NCBI RefSeq assembly: GCF_000613725.1
Contig: NZ_BAJN01000009.1
Coordinates: 1 to 64,000 of the forward strand
Direction: 5' to 3'
From: Hoylesella pleuritidis JCM 14110
GTDB lineage: Bacteria; Bacteroidota; Bacteroidia; Bacteroidales; Bacteroidaceae
Length of the DNA: 64,000 bases
Each line of letters begins with the position of its first letter. Position 1 is the stretch's first letter. A program made the position numbers and the translations under genes. Positions 40,401 to 47,600 of this stretch are shown piece by piece. The notes beneath the pieces are model-generated. The model was not told the origin of the DNA. It worked only from the letters and a program-made list of their open reading frames with translations, and did not search any database.

Positions 40401-40588
40401 ATTTGCCGATAAATCGACATCGATTTCTGATATGCCTCATCGTTAGGCAGAAAGTCGCTGATGTCTTCATTGAAACGAAGACGCAGCGTGAGCAATACTG
40501 ATCCAACGACAATCGCGGCCAAAAGAACGTAACATAGCCATCGGTTTCGATGCAGATAGTCGTACAAACGCAGTACAAAGGTCGTCAT
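37469..40588 (-). CDS. MMPL/RND-type exporter fused to a PlsC-like acyltransferase
   Basis: A 1039-residue inner-membrane protein and the last gene of the aryl polyene operon. Residues about 1-780 are an MMPL/RND-type transporter, with about 12 membrane segments in two sets and two large periplasmic loops. A further hydrophobic segment leads into a C-terminal PlsC-like acyltransferase domain (about 830-1035) with the motifs NHQSILD (His-x4-Asp) and FPEGER. MMPL proteins in aryl polyene clusters are thought to move the lipid-linked product across the inner membrane. The fusion suggests acylation is tied to export. It starts 8 bases after the stop of the preceding acyltransferase gene. Confidence 0.85.
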   Translation of the reverse strand: MTTFVLRLYDYLHRNRWLCYVLLAAIVVGSVLLTLRLRFNEDISDFLPNDEAYQKSMSIYRQINAADRIFVVFQLRDSSQTDTEKLISAVELFGKQTAGEHWKMTAQVDYDKLINIASFVYRNAPLFLTAADYKRMERQLAPDSIASALQRAQEQLLFPTGSLVSNNIQRDPLGLFTPLITRLQTANSNIRYALNDGFIFTPDNKRAITMIDSPYGSSETSKNTALINRVNTAASAVEQAIPGVQIQATGAPVIAVQNARQIKTDSLWAVSIAAVLILSLLFYALRSLRKMLFIVVSLAFGWLIAMAGMSVLHQHVSVIVLGIASIIIGIAVNYPLHFVSHLSHQPSPRAVLQDIAEPLVIGNITTVGAFCALIPLDSTALRDLGIFAALMLMGTILFVMVFLPHLCKQNAVQKVVGQLQEETNETAEYTPTYPRNKWVAGSLIVITLVLGYFSLSTSFDTNMQNINYLDPNQRELLAGLSKMRNEIPGETQLYIASEGATVNEALTRSEQDSADVFITSRREQQRRIDRWNAFVHRHHAEFYIHLPQTAARIGFSTEAFTDFYSLLNTPFHPQDIRFFAPLTANGIGTRIIGRTAVRVTNVPTAVADSLITACADQNNGRWAFDVQSMNSTIAVSLSDNFNYIGWACGLIVFVFLWLSFGKIEHALVAFLPMAVSWIWILGTMHLFGMRFNLVNVILATFIFGQGDDYSIFITEGLIYERTHHRRMLASYTRSILLSAAIMFIGMGTLIVARHPALHSLGEITIVGMASVVAMTYVLPPIVFGWLYTRSDGSDRPFPVTVRRLAATSFAAMVYLGQIFYGLCLSTYLFKIRRKTPARVRTLHNRMYRFFKFDIHRISGVKTTILNPDNEDFERPGIIICNHQSILDPVCLMALSPKIVIITGKKVWHNPVVHRILKFADFLSIEQGADVLLTQCRQRIAEGYSIAIFPEGERPLTDGIGRFHNGAFLLAQQLNVDLIPVYLYGLRTIMPRGSMLCDRGDITVKIGRRITIAEQKTMGSTALALKKEVYRRFVAEYFSN

Positions 40589-40596
40589 CTTCCTAC

Positions 40597-41736
40597 TTAT
40601 TTGAGCGTTCGTTGAGAGATAACGGGGTTGGCATAAATGCCCAGAAAGATTTCGCGCAATGCCGAGTCGGACAGCGAATTCATTCTGTCGACGAACGCCG
40701 AGCGCTCTTCTACCGTGTAAGGAGCAGTCGGTTTGGGTGCATTGTTCACCAAATCATAAGCAATGTAATTGTTTGTCATCAACCGATAATTGCTGATGAT
40801 ACGGCGATCGATGAGCCTTGCCACGCTGCTTACGGCGTCGTGGGCCGGCAACGAACGGTAAGCGAACAGCTCATCGGCCGTTAAAGGCTCGCAAACCTCA
40901 AAATGTACGCGCCCTTTCGGCTGTAAAATGCCCGTCAGAATACTGTCGATGTCTTCGCCGGGACGCTTTACATACTTTTCGGTTCGTGTCCGATGGAGTT
41001 CTCGAACCTTTAAGATGTCGCAGGGTTCCCACTCATAACTCACGGCAACGGGCACGATGTGAAGTTCCGAAAGTGCTTTCATCTTATCGTGTCCGCCTGC
41101 TATCGAGAACATCTTAATTAGTCCTTGGTCGGTCGCATCGATGCCGTTCTTGGTGCGCCCGTTACGCTGTGCGATCCAAACTGACGACTTCTTGTGCGTC
41201 AAAACATAGTGAATATATTGCGATAAATGCAGCGAACTGCGATAAAACTCGCGTGCATTTCCACCGCGTTCTACACGAAACATCTTGTTGCTTTTACCTA
41301 TATCGATGAGCAATGGATGGCACATCAGATTGGCGCCGAACGTGATTTCGCTGGTCGGAAATCCCGCATCGGTGAGTGCCATTTGCAAGAGTGATGCGTC
41401 GAGAACGATGTCTCGATGGTTGCTTACAAACATATAAGACTGCGATGGCGATAAATTCTGCAAGCCGTTGCAGGTGAATTGCGTTACCGAATGTTTGATT
41501 ACCTGTACGTTGAAATCGTACATCACCTTGTGTTGAAACTCGTCCGATGTCTTGATTTCACGCAACAGGGCTCGGATTTTGTCGACAGAAACGCCGGGAA
41601 AGATAAACGCTGCCAACTTCGGCAACAGTTCGCTGTCGGCAATCCGGTGCATTGCTGCGGGTATTTCTGCGTTGTTATAGGGCCGGATATCATCGAAAAA
41701 GCTGGGCGAATAATGGTTTTCTGCGGTGTGTGTCAT
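40597..41736 (-). CDS. 1-acyl-sn-glycerol-3-phosphate acyltransferase-like protein
   Basis: A 379-residue acyltransferase with the PlsC-type motif NHRDIVLDA (His-x4-Asp) near residue 107 and the substrate motif FRVERGGNAREF. The usual FPEG motif is replaced by a less conserved stretch (VWIAQRNGRTKNG), which is typical of one branch of the superfamily. It overlaps the ligase start by 4 bases and lies 8 bases before the exporter, so the three genes are one transcript. It probably acylates the aryl polyene lipid or a carrier; the exact acceptor is unknown. Confidence 0.82.
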   Translation of the reverse strand: MTHTAENHYSPSFFDDIRPYNNAEIPAAMHRIADSELLPKLAAFIFPGVSVDKIRALLREIKTSDEFQHKVMYDFNVQVIKHSVTQFTCNGLQNLSPSQSYMFVSNHRDIVLDASLLQMALTDAGFPTSEITFGANLMCHPLLIDIGKSNKMFRVERGGNAREFYRSSLHLSQYIHYVLTHKKSSVWIAQRNGRTKNGIDATDQGLIKMFSIAGGHDKMKALSELHIVPVAVSYEWEPCDILKVRELHRTRTEKYVKRPGEDIDSILTGILQPKGRVHFEVCEPLTADELFAYRSLPAHDAVSSVARLIDRRIISNYRLMTNNYIAYDLVNNAPKPTAPYTVEERSAFVDRMNSLSDSALREIFLGIYANPVISQRTLK

Positions 41737-43046
41737 TGTTTTTTGCGTTCGTCGATGAATTTAATGGGCTTGCGACTTTTGGCCGGAAAGTTGATTTTCT
41801 GCACTTCTCCGACCGGCAACAGTTCGATAATCGGTGCCACACGAATGCGTGAACGGAAGTGATCTTTAAGGTCTTTGACGATATTTTCGGCCGACTTGTT
41901 TGTTGCGGTGGGCTTGATTCCGACGCGAATAACCACTTCGTCGGTACCGGCTGCCGACTCTCGCACGATGACCACATAGTTCTCTATGTAAGAAGTATTG
42001 TCAAGTACGTCGTTGATAGCGGGCGGATAGAGCGTGGTTCCTTTGAGTTTGATGAGGTTGTTTTTACGACCCACGAGCGGAGTAAGCCGATATGCCCACC
42101 TGCCGCACTCGCATTTGTCCACACGTTTGGCTGCAATGTCACCTGTTCTGAATCTTAACAGTGGCATTGCTTGCACGCCGAGCGTGGTCACGACGACCTC
42201 ACCCGCTTCGCCGTCAGCCACAGGCTGGTCGTCGTTGCCAATGATTTCGACAATGATTAACTCGGGATGGACGTGTCCGCCACAACCAAACGCACACTCG
42301 GAAAACGTTGCACCCATCTCAGTACTTGAATAAGTGGCGAAGAGTTGTACTTCGGGCCACTTCTCTTGAATGCGCCTGCCAAGCAGATTGAGTGTGAAAT
42401 CCTGTTCACGAAGTCCCTCGCCGATACCGATAATGCGCCTGATGGAGGAGTGTCGGTAATCGATTCCGTGTTCTTCTGCATATTCGATGAGCCGCAAAAT
42501 AAATGAAGGCACGCACATAATGGTGTCCGGATGGATGCGCATTACGGTGTCCCATTGCAGTTCGGGAATGCCGTTGCCCACGCGAATAACGCCTACGCCC
42601 AACTTGCGTAGCCCGAGAAAGTAAGCCATTCCGGCCATAAACCGCTTGTCGAGTGTGGTCATCAATTGCACGATATTGCCCTTTTTGAGTCCCGCACATT
42701 CAAAAGACTTGGCCTCATTGAAGGCCAATCTATCCAGGTCTTGATCCGTACAGCCGAATGTTACGGGGTCGCCCAAGGTGCCGGAAGTGGTAATATAGTC
42801 GATGATTTCATTCTTCGCGACACACAAAAAGTCGTCGTTGAAGAGCTGTAAGTCGCGTTTTTCGGTGAAGGGGAGACGTGTTAAGTCTTCAAGATACCGC
42901 ACCTTTGCGATGTCGATACCGTGCTGATCGAACATCCGTTGGTAGTATTTTGAATGTGTGTTGAGGTACGCCAACTGTTTATGAAGCAGCTTTTCTTGAA
43001 AGCATTTGATGGCTTCAGGCGATTGAAATTCGATGTCTTGTGACAT
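41733..43046 (-). CDS. PaaK-like AMP-dependent acyl ligase of the aryl polyene pathway
   Basis: A 437-residue adenylating enzyme of the phenylacetate-CoA ligase family. Visible motifs are ITTSGTLGDPVTFGCTD (phosphate loop), YSSTEMGATFSEC, RTGDIA and the C-terminal lysine region GRKNNLIKLKGTTLYP. In this cluster it most likely activates 4-coumarate made by the tyrosine ammonia-lyase and loads it on CoA or on an acyl carrier protein. No promoter is seen immediately upstream, but the box at 43558-43566 could drive it. It overlaps the next gene by 4 bases. Confidence 0.85.
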   Translation of the reverse strand: MSQDIEFQSPEAIKCFQEKLLHKQLAYLNTHSKYYQRMFDQHGIDIAKVRYLEDLTRLPFTEKRDLQLFNDDFLCVAKNEIIDYITTSGTLGDPVTFGCTDQDLDRLAFNEAKSFECAGLKKGNIVQLMTTLDKRFMAGMAYFLGLRKLGVGVIRVGNGIPELQWDTVMRIHPDTIMCVPSFILRLIEYAEEHGIDYRHSSIRRIIGIGEGLREQDFTLNLLGRRIQEKWPEVQLFATYSSTEMGATFSECAFGCGGHVHPELIIVEIIGNDDQPVADGEAGEVVVTTLGVQAMPLLRFRTGDIAAKRVDKCECGRWAYRLTPLVGRKNNLIKLKGTTLYPPAINDVLDNTSYIENYVVIVRESAAGTDEVVIRVGIKPTATNKSAENIVKDLKDHFRSRIRVAPIIELLPVGEVQKINFPAKSRKPIKFIDERKKQ

Positions 43047-43091
43047 ACTTATTGGTTGTTTTCTTATACGTTGATATTTATTGCATTTTAA

Positions 43092-43179
43092 TTAACGGCT
43101 TTTCGCACGTCGGTTAACGGTTAATTGTCGTACGTTTAACCGTTAGATGCACAGTGATTAACCGTTAGTTGTAATGCTG
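43092..43179. repeat. 22-bp phased array 7 (four units) inside the aryl polyene operon
   Basis: Four units start at 43092, 43114, 43136 and 43158. The first has the variant TTAACGGCTTTTCGCACG; the others have TTAACGGTTAA or TTAACCGTTAG. The outer edges, GCATTTTAATTAACGG on the left and CCGTTAGTTGTAATGC on the right, are imperfect inverted repeats. It lies upstream of the ligase gene and downstream of a small open frame. Confidence 0.82.
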
Positions 43180-43201
43180 TTTCTATCTTATTGTTAATCA
43201 G

Positions 43202-43381
43202 CTAATTATAGAAGTGTTTGGCAAGCAGATCTTTTGCCGGAATGTTTACAATCTGATTGTTCTCATCTCTAATCGTAACCGACTCGTTATAAAGGGTTTT
43301 TTCTTCTAACATTTGCCGTTTGGCAGCCTTTAACCCTTCATCGAGTGTTTTGAGATATAATTCTATTTCTTTATCCGACAT
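43202..43381 (-). CDS. Small unrecognised protein, 59 residues
   Basis: A 59-residue open frame: MSDKEIELYLKTLDEGLKAA at the start and NQIVNIPAKDLLAKHFYN at the end. It has no signal peptide or membrane segment; the first half is a likely charged helix. It sits in the only large gap (560 bases) of the aryl polyene operon, next to array 7. Upstream, a -7 box TACTTTTG (minus strand 43566-43559) precedes a 33-residue frame at 43542-43441 that would end shortly before this one. Removal of one base would join that frame to CSDDIENAFNRKEKEKSEKV and overlap this ATG. It could be a small module or a remnant. Confidence 0.5.
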   Translation of the reverse strand: MSDKEIELYLKTLDEGLKAAKRQMLEEKTLYNESVTIRDENNQIVNIPAKDLLAKHFYN

Positions 43382-43440
43382 AACGCTTTACTTTCTCGCT
43401 TTTCTCTTTTTCTTTTCTGTTAAAAGCATTTTCTATATCA

Positions 43441-43542
43441 TCAGAACAATGCTGCAATCTTCCGAATCTCGGCAAAACGACCTGCGATTTTCCCATTTTT
43501 TCTTGCTGTTTGCAGATTATAGTCGCTCTGCATTCGCGTCAT
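43441..43542 (-). CDS. Possible small ORF, 33 residues, perhaps truncated
   Basis: The frame MTRMQSDYNLQTARKNGKIA, then GRFAEIRKIAALF, starts 16 bases after a -7 box at 43566-43559. A shifted frame continues as a lysine-rich helix up to the next small gene. I do not recognise it; it may be a short leader, half of a two-gene module or chance. Confidence 0.3.
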   Translation of the reverse strand: MTRMQSDYNLQTARKNGKIAGRFAEIRKIAALF

Positions 43543-43557
43543 AGCATATCTTTCTTT

Positions 43558-43566
43558 GCAAAAGTA
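43558..43566 (-). promoter_or_regulatory. Internal promoter box in the aryl polyene operon
   Basis: TACTTTTGC is read on the minus strand from 43566 to 43558. It would transcribe the small frames and possibly the ligase, acyltransferase and exporter genes separately from the upstream genes. Confidence 0.45.
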
Positions 43567-43605
43567 ACACTTTGTTTTTACATTCGCGAATAAAGTGAGT
43601 CGTTT

Positions 43606-44547
43606 TTATTCATTGCTGTGTTGTGTCGTATCGCGAGTCGAAAGGTCGTGTTGCGCTTGGCGGCTTAAAATCTCCTGCAACCACGACAGGAACATTTCTT
43701 TCCATCGGCGACACTCCTTTGTGCCACGCGTGGCACTTGCTCCGAAGCCGTGTCCGCCCGTATTGAAGCGGATGTAACGGTGATTGATATGGCGAGCGGT
43801 CAGTGCCGAGTCGAGCAAAGCGGCGTTTGCGGGATGCACGACAGGGTCGTCAGCACAGCAAGCAATGAATGCCGGTGGACAGTCTGATGGCACGTGACGC
43901 TCTAACGAGAGTGAGTCGCGCATTTGTCTATTGTTCTTTCCCCACTCACCGAGCAGTCCCTTGCGCGACCGTTTGTGCACGAATCGCTTGTCAGAAAGTG
44001 TAACCACGGGATAAAGAGCGGCTACAAAGTTGGGCCGTAACGACACGTTGGCGTGTATTCCGATTGGAGCCAGGAAGTCGGTTGCGGCAAATTCGGCCGC
44101 CGCCATTGCCAGATGTCCCCCTGCCGAGAAGCCCATCACGCCTACACTGTCGGTTGCTATGTTCCACGTTTGTGCCCTTTCGCGCACCAATTGGATGGCA
44201 CGCTGAACGTCGCGGAACATATCCGGATGTCTCACTCCTCTGAAAAGGAGGCGCGAATGGGTGATAAACGGGATGATGCCCACTGTCCGATAGCTCAATA
44301 CAAAGGCCGCAATGCCTTGTGACTGCAACCAATGCGCCACGTCGATACCCTCTGCCTGACGGTCGAGCCAGTGATAGCTGCCGCCTGGACAGATGATTAC
44401 GGCCACGTGTTTACCGCCCGTGGCTGGGAGATAAGGCGTTAGCGTCACACTCGGTGCACGTTCGTCAGTATCCGCCCAAATACGAATTTGGGCGCGAGCG
44501 GCGGTGGCTGAAAGGATCAACATCCATAAAATAATGGTTTTTAGCAT
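43606..44547 (-). CDS. Secreted alpha/beta hydrolase
   Basis: A 313-residue alpha/beta-hydrolase fold enzyme with a signal peptide (MLKTIILWMLILSATAARAQ). The oxyanion and lid region CPGGSYHWL is followed by the nucleophile elbow GFSAGGH. The catalytic Asp is probably in CADDPVV and the His in GGHGFG. It resembles acetyl-xylan-esterase-like and endo-xylanase-associated hydrolases, but its place between the FAD enzymes and the gap may mean an ester-cleaving role on the aryl polyene lipid, or it may be a passenger. I use ATG 44547 for the clean signal peptide; 44574 is possible. Confidence 0.8.
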   Translation of the reverse strand: MLKTIILWMLILSATAARAQIRIWADTDERAPSVTLTPYLPATGGKHVAVIICPGGSYHWLDRQAEGIDVAHWLQSQGIAAFVLSYRTVGIIPFITHSRLLFRGVRHPDMFRDVQRAIQLVRERAQTWNIATDSVGVMGFSAGGHLAMAAAEFAATDFLAPIGIHANVSLRPNFVAALYPVVTLSDKRFVHKRSRKGLLGEWGKNNRQMRDSLSLERHVPSDCPPAFIACCADDPVVHPANAALLDSALTARHINHRYIRFNTGGHGFGASATRGTKECRRWKEMFLSWLQEILSRQAQHDLSTRDTTQHSNE

Positions 44548-44581
44548 CGATCTGATAATGTAACTAATATCCATATAAATT

Positions 44582-44613
44582 CAAAAACTTACCAACTCAT
44601 TGCCTCACTTTAC
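44582..44613. repeat. 8-bp tandem repeat, degenerate
   Basis: Degenerate octamers CAAAAACT, TACCAACT, CATTGCCT and CACTTTAC lie in the gap between the hydrolase start and the upstream FAD enzyme stop. They match the octamer type at 6855 and 50433. Confidence 0.5.
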
Positions 44614-46100
44614 ATTTTTCGGATAATCTGATTCACTCCCACGATTGCCTCGGCGGTGTTAATCGCCGAGAGAGGAACGCCGCAAATGCCGTGAAGTCCG
44701 ATATTCTGGCCCGTCAACAAGAGGTTGCTTACTTTGGTGAATATCGGTACTTGCGAGCGCAGAAAGTTCTCGCAGTCTTTTTCATAACCGTACAACGAGC
44801 CGTGTTTGGTGTGGAAATAGTCGCGAACAGTAAGCGGTGTAGCTGTGTAAATGTGCTTGATGGCACGGCGAAAGTCGGGATAACGCAGTTCCATCAGCCG
44901 GATAATATCTTCCTGCCGGGCTTTTTTCCACGCCTCATAGTCGGCTCCCCGCCGACCCGTCAATGTATTTTCCCATTGCGCCACGGCCTCATATGGCATA
45001 ATACTGTTGATGATCATATGCGTGGCAAACGGTCCTTGACAGGCCGAAGTGGGCGTCATAAACATAAAACCGACAGGCCATTGGCCCTCTACATACTCTC
45101 CGAGGCGCCAAATATGACGGTAATCGCGCTCGTAATAACACGTGTGATTGATATAGGGGAACGCTCCTTCGTGCAGCTCAATGAATAAGTTGAAGGTGGA
45201 ATAAGTATTCGGAAGGCTCTCCAAACGATTGCGATAAGCACGCGGGAAAGCGTTTTCGTCGGTGATACGGAATAGTTCTGATGGATGAATAGCAGCTATA
45301 TAACGATCGGCTTGATATTCGGTTCCGTCGTGTGTTACCACTTTTTGCACTGCTTTCTCACGCACTTCGATATGCTCTACGGGTGCATTGGCAATGACAC
45401 GACCGCCTGCCTGCTCGATAACCGACTGTAAAGCCAGGGCCATTTGCAGACTTCCGCCCTCGAAACGAGACGGTCCTTCGATGTAGAGAACATTGATCAG
45501 TGCGTGTATGTAAGCAGGTGTGTGTCCCTCAATGCCGCCATACATCGGATTCATATACGCCAGAAGGTCGCGCAGTTTTGGGTCGGTGACATAGTGGGCA
45601 ATGAACTTATCGACCGGCCAAAGAAACTGTTCGCTGTGCGAAACAATGTTTTCCGGGGCGGGACGAAGATGAAATATGTCGATTTCATCAGTGAGTTTGT
45701 AGAGCGCTTCGACATAATTGTGCAACTGTTCGCGCTGCTTAGGGAAGTAGACTGCAAGACTTTCGGCAAATGCTTGTCTGCCAGCCGCAATGCGATAAGT
45801 GACGTTATCCTCGCCGTAAGTAATCTCATCCATACACCACTCGTCCATATCGCGCAGCCGAAGACGGTCGATGATACCGAGATACGTGCAGATTCGGTGC
45901 AGGGTTCCACCCTTTCGGAATCCTCCGAGTATGTGCATTCCGGTCTCGAACTCGATGTTTCCGCGTCTGAAAGTCTGCAAACCACCGCCGATAACGGCGT
46001 TTTTCTCTAAGACGATAACGCGTAATCCCTCTTTGGCTAACAACGCTCCGGTTGTCAGTCCGCCCAAACCGCCACCTATTATAATAATGTCTGCATTCAT
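44610..46100 (-). CDS. FAD-dependent phytoene desaturase-like oxidoreductase, copy B
   Basis: A 496-residue NAD(P)/FAD oxidoreductase. The N-terminal dinucleotide-binding motif is IIIGGGLGGLTTGALLAKEG, then VLEKNAVIGGGLQTF. The C-terminal FAD motif LLTGQNIGLHGICGVPLSA is typical of carotenoid desaturase-like enzymes. Homologues are regular members of Bacteroidetes aryl polyene and flexirubin clusters, though their reaction is not settled. It starts 1 codon before the stop of the paralogous copy A, showing tight coupling. I use ATG 46100 since the longer frame overlaps copy A. Confidence 0.85.
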   Translation of the reverse strand: MNADIIIIGGGLGGLTTGALLAKEGLRVIVLEKNAVIGGGLQTFRRGNIEFETGMHILGGFRKGGTLHRICTYLGIIDRLRLRDMDEWCMDEITYGEDNVTYRIAAGRQAFAESLAVYFPKQREQLHNYVEALYKLTDEIDIFHLRPAPENIVSHSEQFLWPVDKFIAHYVTDPKLRDLLAYMNPMYGGIEGHTPAYIHALINVLYIEGPSRFEGGSLQMALALQSVIEQAGGRVIANAPVEHIEVREKAVQKVVTHDGTEYQADRYIAAIHPSELFRITDENAFPRAYRNRLESLPNTYSTFNLFIELHEGAFPYINHTCYYERDYRHIWRLGEYVEGQWPVGFMFMTPTSACQGPFATHMIINSIMPYEAVAQWENTLTGRRGADYEAWKKARQEDIIRLMELRYPDFRRAIKHIYTATPLTVRDYFHTKHGSLYGYEKDCENFLRSQVPIFTKVSNLLLTGQNIGLHGICGVPLSAINTAEAIVGVNQIIRKM

Positions 46101-47593
46101 TCTTTTATCTGTTGATAAATGGTTTCGGCCGTAAGTAGCTCGCTGCAAGTGATAATCGTGCCTACAAGTACGCCCAACATTCCGTGCGAATTGATGTTCT
46201 GCCCGGTGAGTAAAAGGTTCGGAATCTTCGTCTTATGCTGTACGTGACAGGCCGCTCCTTTGTTAATGTCTTTGGCAACACCGTACATCGAGCCTGCTTC
46301 CGTACCTGTATAGTCGAGGTAAGTGAGTGGAGTAGATGTCCAATAAGCCGCTATCGCCGCCCTCAAACCGGGACACTGGCGATTCGCTTCATCGATAAGC
46401 CGCTCGGCTTTAGCCTGTTTGAAGGCTTCGTAATCGGCTCCGCGATGTCCCACTTGGGTGCCTTTCCAATGTTCTACTTCATCGAATCGCATATAACTCA
46501 GCAGTTCGCCACACTCGGCAAAACGCGGAATCGCACCGTCAGTTACGGTCGGACACATATGCATGTATAAGAATCCGCGGGGCCAATCTTCGTCGGTGTA
46601 TTGCTCGCAAGCCCACGGCGAGGGATCGCGATAGCCGTAATAATTGTGGTTTAAATAAGGCATTGTACCCGGTTTGAATTTCATATAGACTGCGAAACCA
46701 CCCATGGTATTGGGCAACTGATGTATACGGGCCCTGTAAGCAGGACGTATCAGTGGTATATCGAGTAGCATTTCTACTAATCGGGAGGGATGAACAGAGG
46801 CTAAAATGAGGTCGGCTGCATAATGGCTTTCGTCTTCTGTGACCACACCCGTAGCTTTTTCGCTATCGCAAAGAATGCGGGTGACTTTCTTTCGAGTCAT
46901 CACATCGCCACCATAACGTCGCAAAGTGTCGGTCAACGAATGTGCAATAGCATCGCTTCCGCCAGGTATTCGGAAGGCACTTTGATTGTAAAAGTCGGTA
47001 ATAAAGGCGTGAGTGGCAAAGGGAGTCTTACCTTTTTCGGCAGCGTAGAGCGGCAAATTTCCCACGAGAACATTGCGAAGTATTGGGTCGGTAATGATCG
47101 AGTCGACGACGTTGTCGATACTCCGTATCTGGTACTCGGTATTGATGGCAGCATTGTTGTCGGCTTGTCGCAGGGAGTGGAGCGATGAGGCGCGGGCAAT
47201 TTCTTCAATTAAATCGTAGTATGTAACAATGTGATCGGTTTCATGCGGGAATCTTTCGGATAATTGTTCGATGAAAGGCCCCCGACCGTTAGCCAGCCGG
47301 AAACATTCGCCTGACAGTGAAATAACGTCGTAACCGTGCTTGTCGAGCCTGCTCAAAGGTATATTATCCATTTCAAGATAGTGCATCAGACGGTGCAAAG
47401 TCTGCCCTCTTTCGGCACTTCCGATGAAATGCATCCCTGTCTCGAACTTCACTCCGTCTCGCCGGAAACATTGAAGACAACCGCCGATTTGTGTTCCTTG
47501 TTCGAGAATCGTTACCTGATAGCCGTTCCGAGCGAGGATAACGCCACACGAAAGACCGCCTAATCCACTGCCAATAATAATGCAACGCTTCAT
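46097..47593 (-). CDS. FAD-dependent phytoene desaturase-like oxidoreductase, copy A
   Basis: A 498-residue paralogue of the downstream enzyme. It has IIGSGLGGLSCGVILARNG, then ILEQGTQIGGCLQCF, and the C-terminal LLTGQNINSHGMLGVLVGT. Sequence layout matches copy B throughout, so the pair arose by tandem duplication and then diverged. It lies 8 bases after the stop of the glycosyltransferase-acyltransferase gene. It probably acts on the polyene or its aryl head. Confidence 0.85.
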   Translation of the reverse strand: MKRCIIIGSGLGGLSCGVILARNGYQVTILEQGTQIGGCLQCFRRDGVKFETGMHFIGSAERGQTLHRLMHYLEMDNIPLSRLDKHGYDVISLSGECFRLANGRGPFIEQLSERFPHETDHIVTYYDLIEEIARASSLHSLRQADNNAAINTEYQIRSIDNVVDSIITDPILRNVLVGNLPLYAAEKGKTPFATHAFITDFYNQSAFRIPGGSDAIAHSLTDTLRRYGGDVMTRKKVTRILCDSEKATGVVTEDESHYAADLILASVHPSRLVEMLLDIPLIRPAYRARIHQLPNTMGGFAVYMKFKPGTMPYLNHNYYGYRDPSPWACEQYTDEDWPRGFLYMHMCPTVTDGAIPRFAECGELLSYMRFDEVEHWKGTQVGHRGADYEAFKQAKAERLIDEANRQCPGLRAAIAAYWTSTPLTYLDYTGTEAGSMYGVAKDINKGAACHVQHKTKIPNLLLTGQNINSHGMLGVLVGTIITCSELLTAETIYQQIKE

Positions 47594-47600
47594 TGAAATA

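Noticed and set aside
41733-43046. Housekeeping phenylacetate catabolism for the PaaK-like ligase
   Set aside because: No other phenylacetate genes are present and it overlaps aryl polyene genes; a role in starter activation fits better.
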